Source: Myxococcales bacterium FL481 (GTDB lineage Bacteria > Myxococcota_A > Polyangia > Nannocystales > Nannocystaceae). Taken from it: DNA of 64,000 nt. Positions within the stretch are counted from its first letter, which is position 1. Each line of letters opens with the position of its first letter. The stretch covers positions 1 to 64,000 of the forward strand of contig QKPP01000266.1 of NCBI GenBank assembly GCA_006508105.1, given 5' to 3'. Below are positions 51,103 to 60,339 of the stretch, in pieces. The position numbers and the translations under genes are program-made. The notes under the pieces are model-generated. The model ran no database searches and was not told the origin of the DNA. It worked only from the letters and a program-made list of their open reading frames with translations.

Positions 51103-51603
51103 CTGACCTGCGGTTGGGTTTGGCCGTCGGCGGTCGCTACGAAGCAATGGCGAGGCACCCCGACCGCTGTCGGCGTCGACACCAGCACGGACCACCGCCT
51201 CTAACTCGCTGATCGACGAGGGCGGAGCCGGATGCGATCTCGGGCACCAAGGCGGCGAGTCGAGCGACCAGCTGACGAATGGCGACGCGTTCGCCGACCG
51301 CACACAACCCCGTTGCAGCGAGCCCAGTCCGAACCAAGCACTCGACTTGGCGTTCACAGCTAACCGTCATGCGGACGGGGACTGCTCGTGGGTGTTGTCG
51401 ACAGTGGCGAATCGCAGACAGTGGTAGCGTCCCTCGTCGATACCACATCACTGCGTAGTTTCGAGCAGATAGGCCGCTTGATGCCGGCAGCGCTTGCTTC
51501 GCTTCGTCCCGGATCGCTCTCTCCGATTTGCTCGTTCTCGGTCAACACCGTGCTACCCCTATGCAACTACGCGGACGCGATCCAGCCCGCAGGAAGGTTT
51601 CGT
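51103..51603. other. intergenic region without a supported gene
   Basis: A 501-bp gap between two plus-strand genes. A minus-strand frame at about 51137-51370 reads MTVSCERQVECLVRTGLAAT and could be a small gene, but it has no ribosome site or domain. An AGGAAGG site for the next gene lies at 51591-51597. Confidence 0.35.
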
Positions 51604-53385
51604 ATGTCATCTCGAGGTTCGACCGCTCTCGCCGCCGTCGTGTTTCTCGCCCCCGTTGTCTCTGTTCACGCGGCGGGGGGCCCATCGACCACGTCGCAGG
51701 CCGCAGGCACCGGTCAAGCGAACGTCCAACCGACCGCCCCAGATGAGGACGCTGAAGGGACAGCCGAGGCCGCCGCGACCGAGCCAGACGACGGTACACA
51801 GCGCACGCTGGCCGAGCTCTCTGACGCCGGGAGACTCCTGGTACGAGAACTCGGCTCCGCCGGTCTCGACGCGCTCATCGACAAGGCGAACGCCGGGGGC
51901 GAGCTCACCCCCGACGAGCTGGAGGTTGTCGTCGCAATCCGCCGCATGCAGATCCGAGCCTTCATCGCCGAGCTACCGAGCCTCAGCGGCGATGTCACCC
52001 TCGACGACGGCGTCGCGACGCTGCACCTGGGCAACGCCTATCGCTTCTACGCCCCCGAGCAGGCGGAGAAGATCCTCGTGGACGTCTGGAACAACCCGCC
52101 GGGACGCGCGGGCCGAGGCATCCTCGTGCCGACCGATGTCGACTTGGCGAGCCCTGACGGGTGGGCGGTTGTGCTTGAGTTCGCCGAGGACGGCTACATT
52201 GACGACGAGGACGCCGATGACATCGACTACAACGACTTGCTGGCATCGATTCAAAGCACGGACGAGCCCGAAAACAAGCAGCGCTCGAAACAGGGCTACC
52301 CCGCCATTTTCACCGTTGATTGGGCCGAACCACCTCACTACGACAAAGACAAGCACGCGCTGTACTGGGCCTTGCACTTGGCGCCGGACCCCGAGGGCAG
52401 CGACCCTGACAAATCCTCGCTAAACTACATGATTCGCGTTTTGGGACGGCGCGGAGTGCTTGAGCTCAACGCGGTCGCCGAGCTCCGGCAACTGCCGGAC
52501 ATCCGGCCGCGCATGGAGGAGGTGTACAAACTCGTGGAGTTCGAGCCGGGACACCGATATGCAGACTTTGATCCAGATCTCGACAAGGTCGCTGCCTACG
52601 GACTCGGCGGTTTGATCGCAGGGAAGCTGGCGATGAAGACAGGGCTTTTTGCGATCATTCTCAAGGGGCTACTCGCGGCCAAAAAAGCGTTGCTCGTCGG
52701 CGGCCTCGCCCTGCTCGCCGCCATTCGGACCCTCCTTCGGCGCCGGAAGGGTGCGGTCGCCAACGACGTCGAGACGTCGAGCGATGCCACTGAAGATCAA
52801 CCGAATGGCCAAAGCCAGTCCGACCCCCGGCGCGCGTCCACCAAACTCCGCGCGCAGCACTTGATGCTGCCCCGTATCATGTGGGGGGGCAACATCGCCG
52901 CATTGTTTTTCTTTGGTAGCCAGGCCTATGCCCAGACCAAAGGCGCGACGACAGAAGAGATCCCCGAGGCCATGTTGGTCACGTTTATCTGTATCGCCGT
53001 GGCCGCGATCGTCGGCTCCTGGTGGTTCCCGCCTTTTCTGGTGAAGCGCACCGGTTCGTGGCCACTACCGCGCTTCACCAGAAATCCCCAAGCTCTCGAA
53101 CAGGCCATGCGAAATGTTGGTCCGGGAGGCGATCCTCTCCTTGCCGGCGTCCAGGCCTGCGTGACCTCGTACATCATTCGATTGGCATGCCTCGAATCTG
53201 TCGCCGTGTTCGGCTTGTTGCTCACCTTCATGGCCGGAGATCTCGGTTATTATCTCGCGTTCGCAACTGTCGCCCTCCTCAACCTGATCTTCGCCCGGTT
53301 TCCCAAGCGTACTATCGAGGAGACGTGGTACCGGATCCTCCGCGAAGGCGCGGCCTCTCCCGCCGCGGAGGCGGGCAGCGCTTGA
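51604..53385 (+). CDS. DUF2167-family membrane protein (593 aa)
   Basis: A signal sequence (ALAAVVFLAPVVSVHA) and an acidic linker precede a DUF2167 domain: VTLDDGVATLHLGNAYRFYA, then ILVPTDVDL, FAEDGYIDDEDADDIDYNDL, GYPAIFTVDWAEPPHYD, LNYMIRVLGRRGVLELNAVA and YADFDPDLDKVAAYGLGGLI, all typical of this family. The first TM region (GLFAIILKGLLAAKK to LLAAIRT) resembles other DUF2167 members. A C-terminal extension of about 150 residues adds three or four further TM helices (IMWGGNIAALFFFGS, MLVTFICIAVAAIVGSWWFP, AVFGLLLTFMAGDLGYYLAF). The biochemical role is unknown. AGGAAGG precedes ATG 51604 by 6 nt. Confidence 0.85.
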   Translation: MSSRGSTALAAVVFLAPVVSVHAAGGPSTTSQAAGTGQANVQPTAPDEDAEGTAEAAATEPDDGTQRTLAELSDAGRLLVRELGSAGLDALIDKANAGGELTPDELEVVVAIRRMQIRAFIAELPSLSGDVTLDDGVATLHLGNAYRFYAPEQAEKILVDVWNNPPGRAGRGILVPTDVDLASPDGWAVVLEFAEDGYIDDEDADDIDYNDLLASIQSTDEPENKQRSKQGYPAIFTVDWAEPPHYDKDKHALYWALHLAPDPEGSDPDKSSLNYMIRVLGRRGVLELNAVAELRQLPDIRPRMEEVYKLVEFEPGHRYADFDPDLDKVAAYGLGGLIAGKLAMKTGLFAIILKGLLAAKKALLVGGLALLAAIRTLLRRRKGAVANDVETSSDATEDQPNGQSQSDPRRASTKLRAQHLMLPRIMWGGNIAALFFFGSQAYAQTKGATTEEIPEAMLVTFICIAVAAIVGSWWFPPFLVKRTGSWPLPRFTRNPQALEQAMRNVGPGGDPLLAGVQACVTSYIIRLACLESVAVFGLLLTFMAGDLGYYLAFATVALLNLIFARFPKRTIEETWYRILREGAASPAAEAGSA

Positions 53386-53640
53386 GTCGGATGAAGTGAC
53401 AACAGGGCCGAGGGGACGAGCGCGGGGAGGGGCGAAGGGCCGCGCGGGCACGATCGCTGCGCCCCGGGGGCTTTGACCCGGGCGCGGCGGCTTTGTTTCG
53501 GCGCCGAGCGAGGTCTGGAGGCCGGAGGGGGCCTGCACGAGAGCACCGGCCTTGGCACAGCCCGAGCTGGCGAAGCCGCGCCCTCCGGTAGAGCCACAGC
53601 GTTTAGAATCGCGCCCACCGCCCGCCGCGAGGCCACGCCG

Positions 53641-55092
53641 ATGTCGAAGTCCACCGCGCCCCAGTTTGTCGGACGACTCACTGCTTTGCTGCTCGTCTTG
53701 TCGTTCTCGTCGCTGCATGCGGCCTCGCCCGGCGCCTCGGAGGATTCGCTTGAGGCGTTCATTGCCGAAGAGCTCCCGCGTTCGGGTGCGCCGGGGGTGG
53801 CGTACGCGATCGTGCGTGACGGTGAAGTGCGACGCGTGGGGGCCCGTGGCACGGTGCGACAAGGCCACGATCTGCCCGTGAGCGAGCAGACTCCGTTTGT
53901 CTCTGGTTCGATCTCGAAGAGCTTCACAGCCCTCGCTACGATGCAACTGGTCGAAGCGCACGAGATCGAGTTGGACGCCGAGCTATCGACCTATCTCAGC
54001 GACTGTCGCGACCGCCCGGCGGGCGCCATCACAATCCGTCAGTTGCTCAGCCACACCAGCGGCTACTCGACCCTGCAGGGAAATCGCTCGCCTCCCGCGG
54101 TGAGCGGAGAAGCGGTGGACCTCGACAGCGGGGTGCGGGCGCTGGCCCGGGTTAGCCCAGAGCGGGAGCCGGGAACGACATGGGCCTACTCGAATGCCAA
54201 CTATCAGATTCTCGGTCGCGTGATTGAAGAGGTCAGTGGAGAAAGCTTTGAGTCCTACCTGCAAACCCATATTCTCGAGGAAGTTGGGATGCTGAATAGT
54301 TTCGTGGCCGACGGTGAGGCCCATGCAGAGATGGCGAGGGGCCATCGGCCTTGGTTCGGCCGCAAACGCGAGATCCCGCTGCAGGCAACGGAACGTCTGA
54401 GCGCGCCGCAAGGCGGAGTGGTGGCCAGTGCCGAGGACTTGGCCCGATACATGGCGGTCTTACTCAATGGTCGAGATGACATCCTCAGCGCCGAGGGCAA
54501 GGCCCGCATGTGGCGGGCGGCGAACGATGTCTCTCCCCACTACGGATTCGGTTGGTTTCTAAGCCCGGACGAAGGACGGGTCTGGCACTCCGGCTCGACC
54601 CCCGGGGTCGAAAGCCTCGCGACCATGTTCCCCGAGCGGCGAGCCGCGGTTGTTGTGTTGGTGAATGCGGGAAGTGGTGTGGGCTTTGGAGAGACGACCG
54701 GTTTGCTCAATGGGATTACCGCACGGGCCTTGGGTCTCGACTACCGCGGCGAGGGCAGCCGCTGGTTGCAGAAACTGACGTTTGTTGGACTGGCGGTGAC
54801 TCCCGTGCTGTTTTTGCTCTGCATGGGGTGGGCCTGGCTGCGCCGAGACGAGATCCGGGCGCAGTCGGGGTTGCGAGGGGTGGTCAGCCGATGGATGCCG
54901 CTGCTCACAACCCTCGCTGCCGCGGGATTCATCGTCGTACTGCTTCCCCGGATATTCGGCGTGCCCTTGGACACGCTTGCGCGCTTCCAGCCCGACCTCA
55001 CCTTGCTGCTGCGTGCGACCGCATGGACGGGCCCGGCCTGGGCTTTGTTTCGCCTTGGCCTGGCGTTTTCCGGTCGCTCGAGAGCCGCCTAA
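53641..55092 (+). CDS. membrane-tethered serine hydrolase (beta-lactamase family) with C-terminal TM helices
   Basis: A 483-residue protein: signal sequence (TALLLVLSFSSLHAA), class C beta-lactamase-like domain with S-x-x-K (SGSISKSFTAL), YSN (WAYSNANYQIL) and HSG (WHSGSTPG) motifs, then three or four TM helices (FVGLAVTPVLFLLCMGWAWL, LLTTLAAAGFIVVLLPRIFG and others). This plan is seen in periplasmic peptidases/esterases of the PBP-like family with C-terminal membrane modules. It differs from the lipoprotein serine hydrolase at 11.5 kb, which lacks TM helices. The substrate is unknown. Confidence 0.85.
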   Translation: MSKSTAPQFVGRLTALLLVLSFSSLHAASPGASEDSLEAFIAEELPRSGAPGVAYAIVRDGEVRRVGARGTVRQGHDLPVSEQTPFVSGSISKSFTALATMQLVEAHEIELDAELSTYLSDCRDRPAGAITIRQLLSHTSGYSTLQGNRSPPAVSGEAVDLDSGVRALARVSPEREPGTTWAYSNANYQILGRVIEEVSGESFESYLQTHILEEVGMLNSFVADGEAHAEMARGHRPWFGRKREIPLQATERLSAPQGGVVASAEDLARYMAVLLNGRDDILSAEGKARMWRAANDVSPHYGFGWFLSPDEGRVWHSGSTPGVESLATMFPERRAAVVVLVNAGSGVGFGETTGLLNGITARALGLDYRGEGSRWLQKLTFVGLAVTPVLFLLCMGWAWLRRDEIRAQSGLRGVVSRWMPLLTTLAAAGFIVVLLPRIFGVPLDTLARFQPDLTLLLRATAWTGPAWALFRLGLAFSGRSRAA

Positions 55093-55245
55093 ACGAGCCA
55101 GCGAGATCGGCCGAGGCAAAGGAGGCTCTCGACCGAGCGTCTTCGTTTTCAGTGCACGCAGTAGTAGCGGGTTGCGCGGATTTGATGGCTCGTCAAGTCG
55201 TATTCGCGTTGAGCTCTTCTGCGGTGAGCTTGGGACACCCGGCCC

Positions 55246-55758
55246 CTACTTTGCCAGCCTGGAGCGGGGCTCGGCCGATGCCACCGCTTTGTAGCTGAGA
55301 ATCGCTACGACTCCATGTAGGCTCATCGTGAAACAAAACCCTGCGATCTTGGCCACGTCCGGATCGGAGCCGGTCGCTCGTACAAGGCCGATCTCCATCA
55401 TCACGACCGTCAAAGCGATCAGAATAAAAAAGGTCGACATCACCGATGTGGCCGCCAAACCATAGGAACGGCGCGCCCAAAGGCGCATCCCTCCGACCGC
55501 GGCGAGTGGAAGCATGACCGCCATATCGATCACCCGAGCTGCGTTCGCCGGGAGTTGGGTGCCACGCAGGCTCTCGGCCGGCATGCCGGTCGACAACGCG
55601 GTTACCACGTCACGGACCCAAAAACCGTACCCCAAGACGACAGCCGCGAGCATGATCAGTGCGGCAGCCCGGGTCGCGCTTGTCGACGGCGCGTCGTCAG
55701 TTGACTGCGCCAAGGCCCGAAGACCGGTCGGGGCGAGGAACGATCCGAGCCACGGCAA
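55246..55758 (-). CDS. small multi-TM membrane protein (170 aa)
   Basis: Four hydrophobic segments (AALIMLAAVVLGYGFWV, VIDMAVMLPLAAVGGMRLW, YGLAATSVMSTFFILIALTV and GFCFTMSLHGVVAILSY), each about 18-20 residues. No catalytic motif or recognisable family. The frame starts at TTG 55758; no better start with a ribosome site is visible, so the N-terminus is uncertain. It converges on the serine hydrolase gene (153-bp gap). Confidence 0.6.
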   Translation of the reverse strand: MPWLGSFLAPTGLRALAQSTDDAPSTSATRAAALIMLAAVVLGYGFWVRDVVTALSTGMPAESLRGTQLPANAARVIDMAVMLPLAAVGGMRLWARRSYGLAATSVMSTFFILIALTVVMMEIGLVRATGSDPDVAKIAGFCFTMSLHGVVAILSYKAVASAEPRSRLAK

Positions 55759-56210
55759 GTGCCGGCATCACGTGACACGAGGATCACCGAATCGCGACCA
55801 GCGGTCGCCCGAATTCGGCAACATCACCCCGGAAAAGAATGCATACCCGCTGCGAGCACGCGGCAAGCCTGTCGTCGCAGCCTTTGTCGACCTCGCCGCG
55901 AGGGCGCCGTAGCTGACCGGTGCGACGGGCCTGCTGCCAGCGCGATTGACAGCCTTCTCCGAGCCAGCGGACCTTCGAGAACTCGGCTCAACCGCCGAGT
56001 TCAACCACCACCCCACGTCCGGCCACAGCCTCGCCGCGGGACACCCCGCGGACAACCCCCATGACGAACGACGAAGTCGCCGAAGCGAGCGACAGCGGCG
56101 TCCCGGTCAAGGCGTGGGGCCGACGCGCTGCTCGTCCTCAAGCCCGCCTAGGTGCCCGGTCAGGAGGTCGGTAAGGCGGTCTCAGGGGACGGTGGAGGTT
56201 GGCACACGGA
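55759..56210. other. intergenic region without a supported gene
   Basis: A 452-bp spacer between two minus-strand genes. It follows the 3' end of the H-NOX operon, and the frames in it are Arg/Pro-rich shadows. No convincing hairpin with a T-tract was found. Confidence 0.35.
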
Positions 56211-57380
56211 TTATCGTTCACGATCCGCTGGCGGAGTCCGGTCGGACTCGGTCGGGTCTGACGGTGGGGTTGCGGGCCATGCCACGTCGATCGTCTCCGG
56301 CAGGACACCTGGGGCGCAGCTGTGTAGGCGCGCAAGCAACATCTCGCTCACCGGTGTGCCGCCGCACGCGAGCAGCACGCCCTGAGTCGTGACGACGTCA
56401 CGTGCGAAGACCATTCCGCACTCCAGCGCGTGGCTCGACACGGCTTGGGTCTGCGAGCGTGGCCATAGCGCTTCGACGCCGGCGTCCTGCAATGCGTCCA
56501 TCCACGGGCGGCTGGCACCTCGTCGCGCCAGTTCGGCCATCGCATCGCGAAAGGGCGTGCCGGTAGACACCCGTTGCACCAGGACGCGGGCCCAAAACAG
56601 CAGGTGGGCTTCGGAGTCGTCGTCTGTCAGCGGGTCGGGGTTCCAGGACTGCTCGAGGAGCGACACGAGGGCGTCCAGGCGGGGGATTCGTTCCAACACG
56701 CGTCGGGTCAGCGCATTGGATTGCTCGCGCCAAGTCGCGAGGTCGTCGTCGTCGGTGTCACCTTGGACGAGTCGCAATGCGAGTTCTGGTGGCGCTGCGA
56801 GAGCGCCGAGATCGTGCAACAGCGACGCGACTTCAAGCGTCCATCCCGTCGTGCGGCCACGGGCTCGGTTCGCCGCTGCGACGACGCGCCGTACGCTCTG
56901 CGCGTGCGCGTAGTGGCGCGGAGCCACGATAGACCAGACATCCACCAACGCGTCCACGCTTCCGCGGAGGGTTTCCTCGAGCAATGTCTGCTCGACGCGT
57001 ACGAGCTCGTACTGTCGATAGGCCGCGCGCAGGCAACGAATCAGCTGCTCGGTCGGACAAGGCTTGACCAGAAATCGGAAGATCTGGCCGTCGTTGATCG
57101 CGGCGACCGCAGTTGTGAGATCGGTTTGTCCGGTCAACAAGACTCGGACAGCCGTCGGGGCCAGCTTGCGCGCTCGCGCGAGGAACTCCGCTCCCATCAT
57201 CCCCGGCATTCGCATGTCCGACACAATGACGGCGAACGTTTCGTGTTCGAGCCGCCGCAGAGCCTGCACGGGGTCGGTGGCGCAGTGGACCGTGAAGAAG
57301 CGGCGGACACCATTTTCGATCCCGTCGAGGACATCCTCTTCGTCGTCGACGCAGAGAATGGCGGGGCGCGGGCTCGTCAT
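56211..57380 (-). CDS. response regulator with HD-like output domain (H-NOX operon)
   Basis: A 389-residue protein: REC domain (VDDEEDVLDGIENGV, phosphoacceptor Asp55 in VSDMRMPGMMG, LLTGQTDL, Lys in FLVKPCP), then a helical region containing HYAHAQSVRRVV and LLHDLGALAAPPEL. The latter is an HD motif as in RpfG-type regulators, but the full GYP signature is not seen, so phosphodiesterase activity cannot be claimed. A C-terminal domain of about 100 residues is unassigned. ATG 57380 overlaps the preceding gene by 4 nt. It is the last gene of the H-NOX operon. HD-GYP regulators act similarly in Shewanella H-NOX signalling (family knowledge). Confidence 0.85.
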   Translation of the reverse strand: MTSPRPAILCVDDEEDVLDGIENGVRRFFTVHCATDPVQALRRLEHETFAVIVSDMRMPGMMGAEFLARARKLAPTAVRVLLTGQTDLTTAVAAINDGQIFRFLVKPCPTEQLIRCLRAAYRQYELVRVEQTLLEETLRGSVDALVDVWSIVAPRHYAHAQSVRRVVAAANRARGRTTGWTLEVASLLHDLGALAAPPELALRLVQGDTDDDDLATWREQSNALTRRVLERIPRLDALVSLLEQSWNPDPLTDDDSEAHLLFWARVLVQRVSTGTPFRDAMAELARRGASRPWMDALQDAGVEALWPRSQTQAVSSHALECGMVFARDVVTTQGVLLACGGTPVSEMLLARLHSCAPGVLPETIDVAWPATPPSDPTESDRTPPADRER

Positions 57381-58435
57381 GCCACCAGCAGTTCCCACTC
57401 GGCCCGGCGCGCGCGAAGCCAGGGGAGGTCGAGCAGCCCAGCGCATGGACCGTGCGCGAGGTCGCGGCCATGCGCCAGCTGATCCGCGACATAGATCGCC
57501 GTGGCGAGATTCGGCTGGGCCTGCGGTGATGCTTCGGGCAAGTGGTGAAATGCCACCGCCTCGACCAAGGCGCTCGGCATTCCCCACAGGGCAAGCAACG
57601 CTGCCCCGACCTTTGTGTGGTCAACCGTGTCGGCTAGTGGCAGCGCACGCCCGAGGTCGTGCAACAACGCGGCGGCGGTGAGACGGCCAGAACCGAGTTC
57701 TGGAAACGCTTGCTTGGCCAAGCTTGCCACCTCGAGCGTGTGCGCTCGCAGTCCGTCCCGTTGTGCCGCCGCGTTCTCTCCTGTCCACAAGTCCTCGGCC
57801 AGCGCTAACGCACGAGTTGTGTCGAGACCGAGCCAGCTGACGGCATCGTCGACGCTTTCGATCGGCATCGCAGGGCTCATCCACGCCGAGTTGGCCAACT
57901 TGAGCAGTTCACACGCCAGCTGAGGTTCGTTGGCGACCACAGCGGCGATCGACTTGACGGTGGCGTCTGGCTGATCGAGCGCCACCCCCACGCGTGAATA
58001 GAGGCCCGAAGCGGGCAGCAGGGTCCGAAACTGGGCGACGCTGCTGCGCACTACGGGATCGTCGAGGTAGTGCTCGAGAGCCTTCATCCGGTCGATGACT
58101 CCCCGCAACTCGGCTAGATCGCACGGCTTGGCGAGTACGTCGTGGGCGAGGCAAGCGGCATTGATGACCGCGGCGGCGGTGGCATAGCCCGACAAGACGA
58201 TGCGAATCGCGTGGGGTTGGGTCGTCAAGGCGTGCTTGAGGACGGCAACGCCATCGATTTGGGGCATGCGCATGTCGGTGACCACCACGTCGTAGCGGTG
58301 TCGCGACAGGCATTCGACGGCCTCGGGTCCGCCGTGGGCCAGGTGGACCCGCCACTGTCTTCGCTGGGGTCGCAAAGTGTTTTCGAGGCCCTCGAGAACA
58401 TCGATCTCATCGTCGACGAGCAGGATGTCGATCAT
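57377..58435 (-). CDS. response regulator with HDOD output domain (H-NOX operon)
   Basis: A 352-residue protein: REC domain (LLVDDEIDVLEGL, phosphoacceptor Asp54 in VVTDMRMPQIDG, VLSGYATAAAV, Lys in VLAKPCDL), followed by an HDOD domain (SIAAVVANEPQLACELLKLA, NSAWMSPAMPIESVDDAVSW, ALLHDLGRALPL, VEAVAFHH). HDOD domains lack full HD phosphohydrolase residues and usually act in signalling by protein interaction. It is coupled by ATGA overlaps to both the kinase upstream and the HD-output regulator downstream, so it is probably phosphorylated by that kinase. Confidence 0.9.
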   Translation of the reverse strand: MIDILLVDDEIDVLEGLENTLRPQRRQWRVHLAHGGPEAVECLSRHRYDVVVTDMRMPQIDGVAVLKHALTTQPHAIRIVLSGYATAAAVINAACLAHDVLAKPCDLAELRGVIDRMKALEHYLDDPVVRSSVAQFRTLLPASGLYSRVGVALDQPDATVKSIAAVVANEPQLACELLKLANSAWMSPAMPIESVDDAVSWLGLDTTRALALAEDLWTGENAAAQRDGLRAHTLEVASLAKQAFPELGSGRLTAAALLHDLGRALPLADTVDHTKVGAALLALWGMPSALVEAVAFHHLPEASPQAQPNLATAIYVADQLAHGRDLAHGPCAGLLDLPWLRARRAEWELLVA

Positions 58436-59709
58436 GCGGCTTGCTCCTGGGCGGTCAGCGGGAACGAGATGATGACGCTGGTGCCTTGACCCGGCTCGGA
58501 CTCCAGCTTGATCTGCGCGTCGTGGCGCCGGGCCATGGCGTGCACCTGCGCCAGGCCCTGGCCGGTTCCTTCGCCGACGGGCTTGGTCGTGAAGAAGGGT
58601 TCGAAAACCCGCTCCTGTAGCTCTGGTGGAATGCCGCAACCGTTGTCAGAGACGCGGATCGTGACGGCGGTGGAGTCTCGCGTGGTGCCAATGCGGATCG
58701 TTCCCGTGCCGTGGTCGCCATGACGCTCGGTAACGGCGTGAGCCGCGTTGACGATGAGGTTCAACAGCGCCTGTTGAACCTCCCCCTCGTGCAGCATCAG
58801 TGTAGGGAGATCGCCGAGATTCAAGGTGATGTCGGCTACGTACTTGTACTCGTTTTTCGCGATGACGAGGGTTGTCTCGACCAGTTCGTTGAGCTCGGCG
58901 CACACCGGGGCTTGTCCCGGGTGAGAAAACCGTCGCAGTGCAGCTACGATCTCTGCCACGCGAGCGACACCTTGGCGGGCCCGGTCCACTGCCCGCGGTC
59001 CTCGGCGGCGGATATAGTCGAGATCGGCCTCCTCCATCAGAGTCGTGAGGGCGCCCCGAGCCGCCGCGGGGATCGCCGCGCCGCGATCCTCAACGACTTC
59101 GCGGTGTGCGTCGACCAAGGTGAGAAGACTGTCGACCACCGAGCCCAGAAACTGCACATTGTCTCCGACGAACTGCAAGGGGGTGTTGATCTCGTGGGCG
59201 ACGCCTGCAGCGAGTTGACCGACCGCTTCGAGTTTCTGGGCTTGCCTCAGTTCAGCCTCCAAGCGGCGACGTTCGCGTTGGTCGACGGCGACGCAGATCC
59301 ACCGCCTCGGTTCGTCGCCAGCGAGGCGGGCCGAGACGAGAACCGGGATCGCGATGTTTCCCGTGCCCTCCCATTCGCACTCAAGACTGTGAACACTGCG
59401 CGAGTCTCCCAGCGCTATGTCTGCCTCCGGCCACCAGCGCGTCAGTGACCCGGCCAACAGACTCTCTCGTGAAAACCCGAGCAAGCTGGCGGCAAACTCA
59501 TTGGTCTCGACGACTCGAAGAGACTCGTCGGTCACAAACAACGCGGCGGGCATGGCCTCGTGAACGGCTCGCAAGGCGCTGGCCGCCGCGCTGAGCTGCC
59601 GATTGGCGAGGAACAAGTCTCTGGTTTTGTCCTCGATCATCGCCTCGAGGATCTGTACCTTGGCCTCGGCTCGCTCGAGTCGGGCCTGGGCGGTGGCTTC
59701 GGAGATCAC
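58432..59709 (-). CDS. cytoplasmic PAS-domain histidine kinase partnered with H-NOX
   Basis: A 425-residue soluble kinase without TM helices. An N-terminal coiled coil ([20 protein letters not shown]) leads into a PAS domain (about 45-145: [20 protein letters not shown]), then HisKA with [12 protein letters not shown] (His172), and a HATPase domain with [17 protein letters not shown] and [17 protein letters not shown] 59709 overlaps the H-NOX stop as GTGA. In Shewanella and Vibrio, H-NOX proteins bind and inhibit such a kinase when NO-loaded; the same logic is inferred here. The two overlapping downstream regulators are its likely substrates. Confidence 0.9.
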   Translation of the reverse strand: MISEATAQARLERAEAKVQILEAMIEDKTRDLFLANRQLSAAASALRAVHEAMPAALFVTDESLRVVETNEFAASLLGFSRESLLAGSLTRWWPEADIALGDSRSVHSLECEWEGTGNIAIPVLVSARLAGDEPRRWICVAVDQRERRRLEAELRQAQKLEAVGQLAAGVAHEINTPLQFVGDNVQFLGSVVDSLLTLVDAHREVVEDRGAAIPAAARGALTTLMEEADLDYIRRRGPRAVDRARQGVARVAEIVAALRRFSHPGQAPVCAELNELVETTLVIAKNEYKYVADITLNLGDLPTLMLHEGEVQQALLNLIVNAAHAVTERHGDHGTGTIRIGTTRDSTAVTIRVSDNGCGIPPELQERVFEPFFTTKPVGEGTGQGLAQVHAMARRHDAQIKLESEPGQGTSVIISFPLTAQEQAA

Positions 59710-60266
59710 GCGGCGCACTCCTCCGCGTCGATCTGTAGCGCAAAGACACAGTCTTCGTCGCCTCGGTGAACACAGTGCGTATGCGAAGCGGAGAGACCGT
59801 CGCCGAAGAGCTTGCCCACCCCGGCCAGCAGGCCCTCTACAAGTGGGCATAGTCGACGCTGTGAACGATAGACCAAGTCGGCCTGGTCGGGGCCCGTCGC
59901 TGAGAACTGAAACGACGGCGTCACGGCGTGCGGCATCAGCTTTTTGACCTCGACGTGTACGACATCGTCGAGGCGCGCGAGGAACTCGAGCGAATCGCGG
60001 CACGGGAACACGAGATCAGGTACTTTTTGGGCGAGAAGCGGAAATGCGAACTCGCCGAGGGCCCGCATGGCGTCAGCGAGCTCGACGCCCAGATGCTTTG
60101 CCGCGGCACCGGCGATGGCCAACAGATCGGCATCGGGGTAAGTGCCTGGCCCGACAAACGGCCCGCGGGCATGGATTGGGCACTTTGTTAGGATGTCTTC
60201 ATATGCCTGTATCCCCCAGTTTTCCACCACGAACTCCTCGAGTATATTGAACATGACTCCTTTCAT
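59706..60266 (-). CDS. H-NOX haem NO-binding sensor protein
   Basis: A 186-residue stand-alone H-NOX. MKGVMFNILEEFVVENWG is the canonical start. The proximal haem ligand is His104 (RLDDVVHVEVKKLMP), and the haem-propionate Y-x-S-x-R motif is YRSQR (133-137). Cys140, His162/His164, Cys165 and Cys173 fall one residue from the zinc ligands I recall for Shewanella H-NOX (C139, H161, C164, C172), so a structural zinc/thiol site that could sense oxidation is likely conserved. No distal Tyr typical of O2-binding members was identified, which would favour NO selectivity; this needs a structural alignment. AGGAGGAG sits 7 nt upstream of ATG 60266. Confidence 0.92.
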   Translation of the reverse strand: MKGVMFNILEEFVVENWGIQAYEDILTKCPIHARGPFVGPGTYPDADLLAIAGAAAKHLGVELADAMRALGEFAFPLLAQKVPDLVFPCRDSLEFLARLDDVVHVEVKKLMPHAVTPSFQFSATGPDQADLVYRSQRRLCPLVEGLLAGVGKLFGDGLSASHTHCVHRGDEDCVFALQIDAEECAA

Positions 60267-60339
60267 GTCGGCGCTCCTCCTTGATCTAACTGTGCGGGAT
60301 CGCTGGCGCGCGACCATGACCAGAAACGAGGGGTTTTGC

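Noticed and set aside
51137-51370. Small minus-strand frame reading MTVSCERQVECLVRTG
   Set aside because: Too little evidence: no ribosome site, domain or partner gene; kept only as a possibility.
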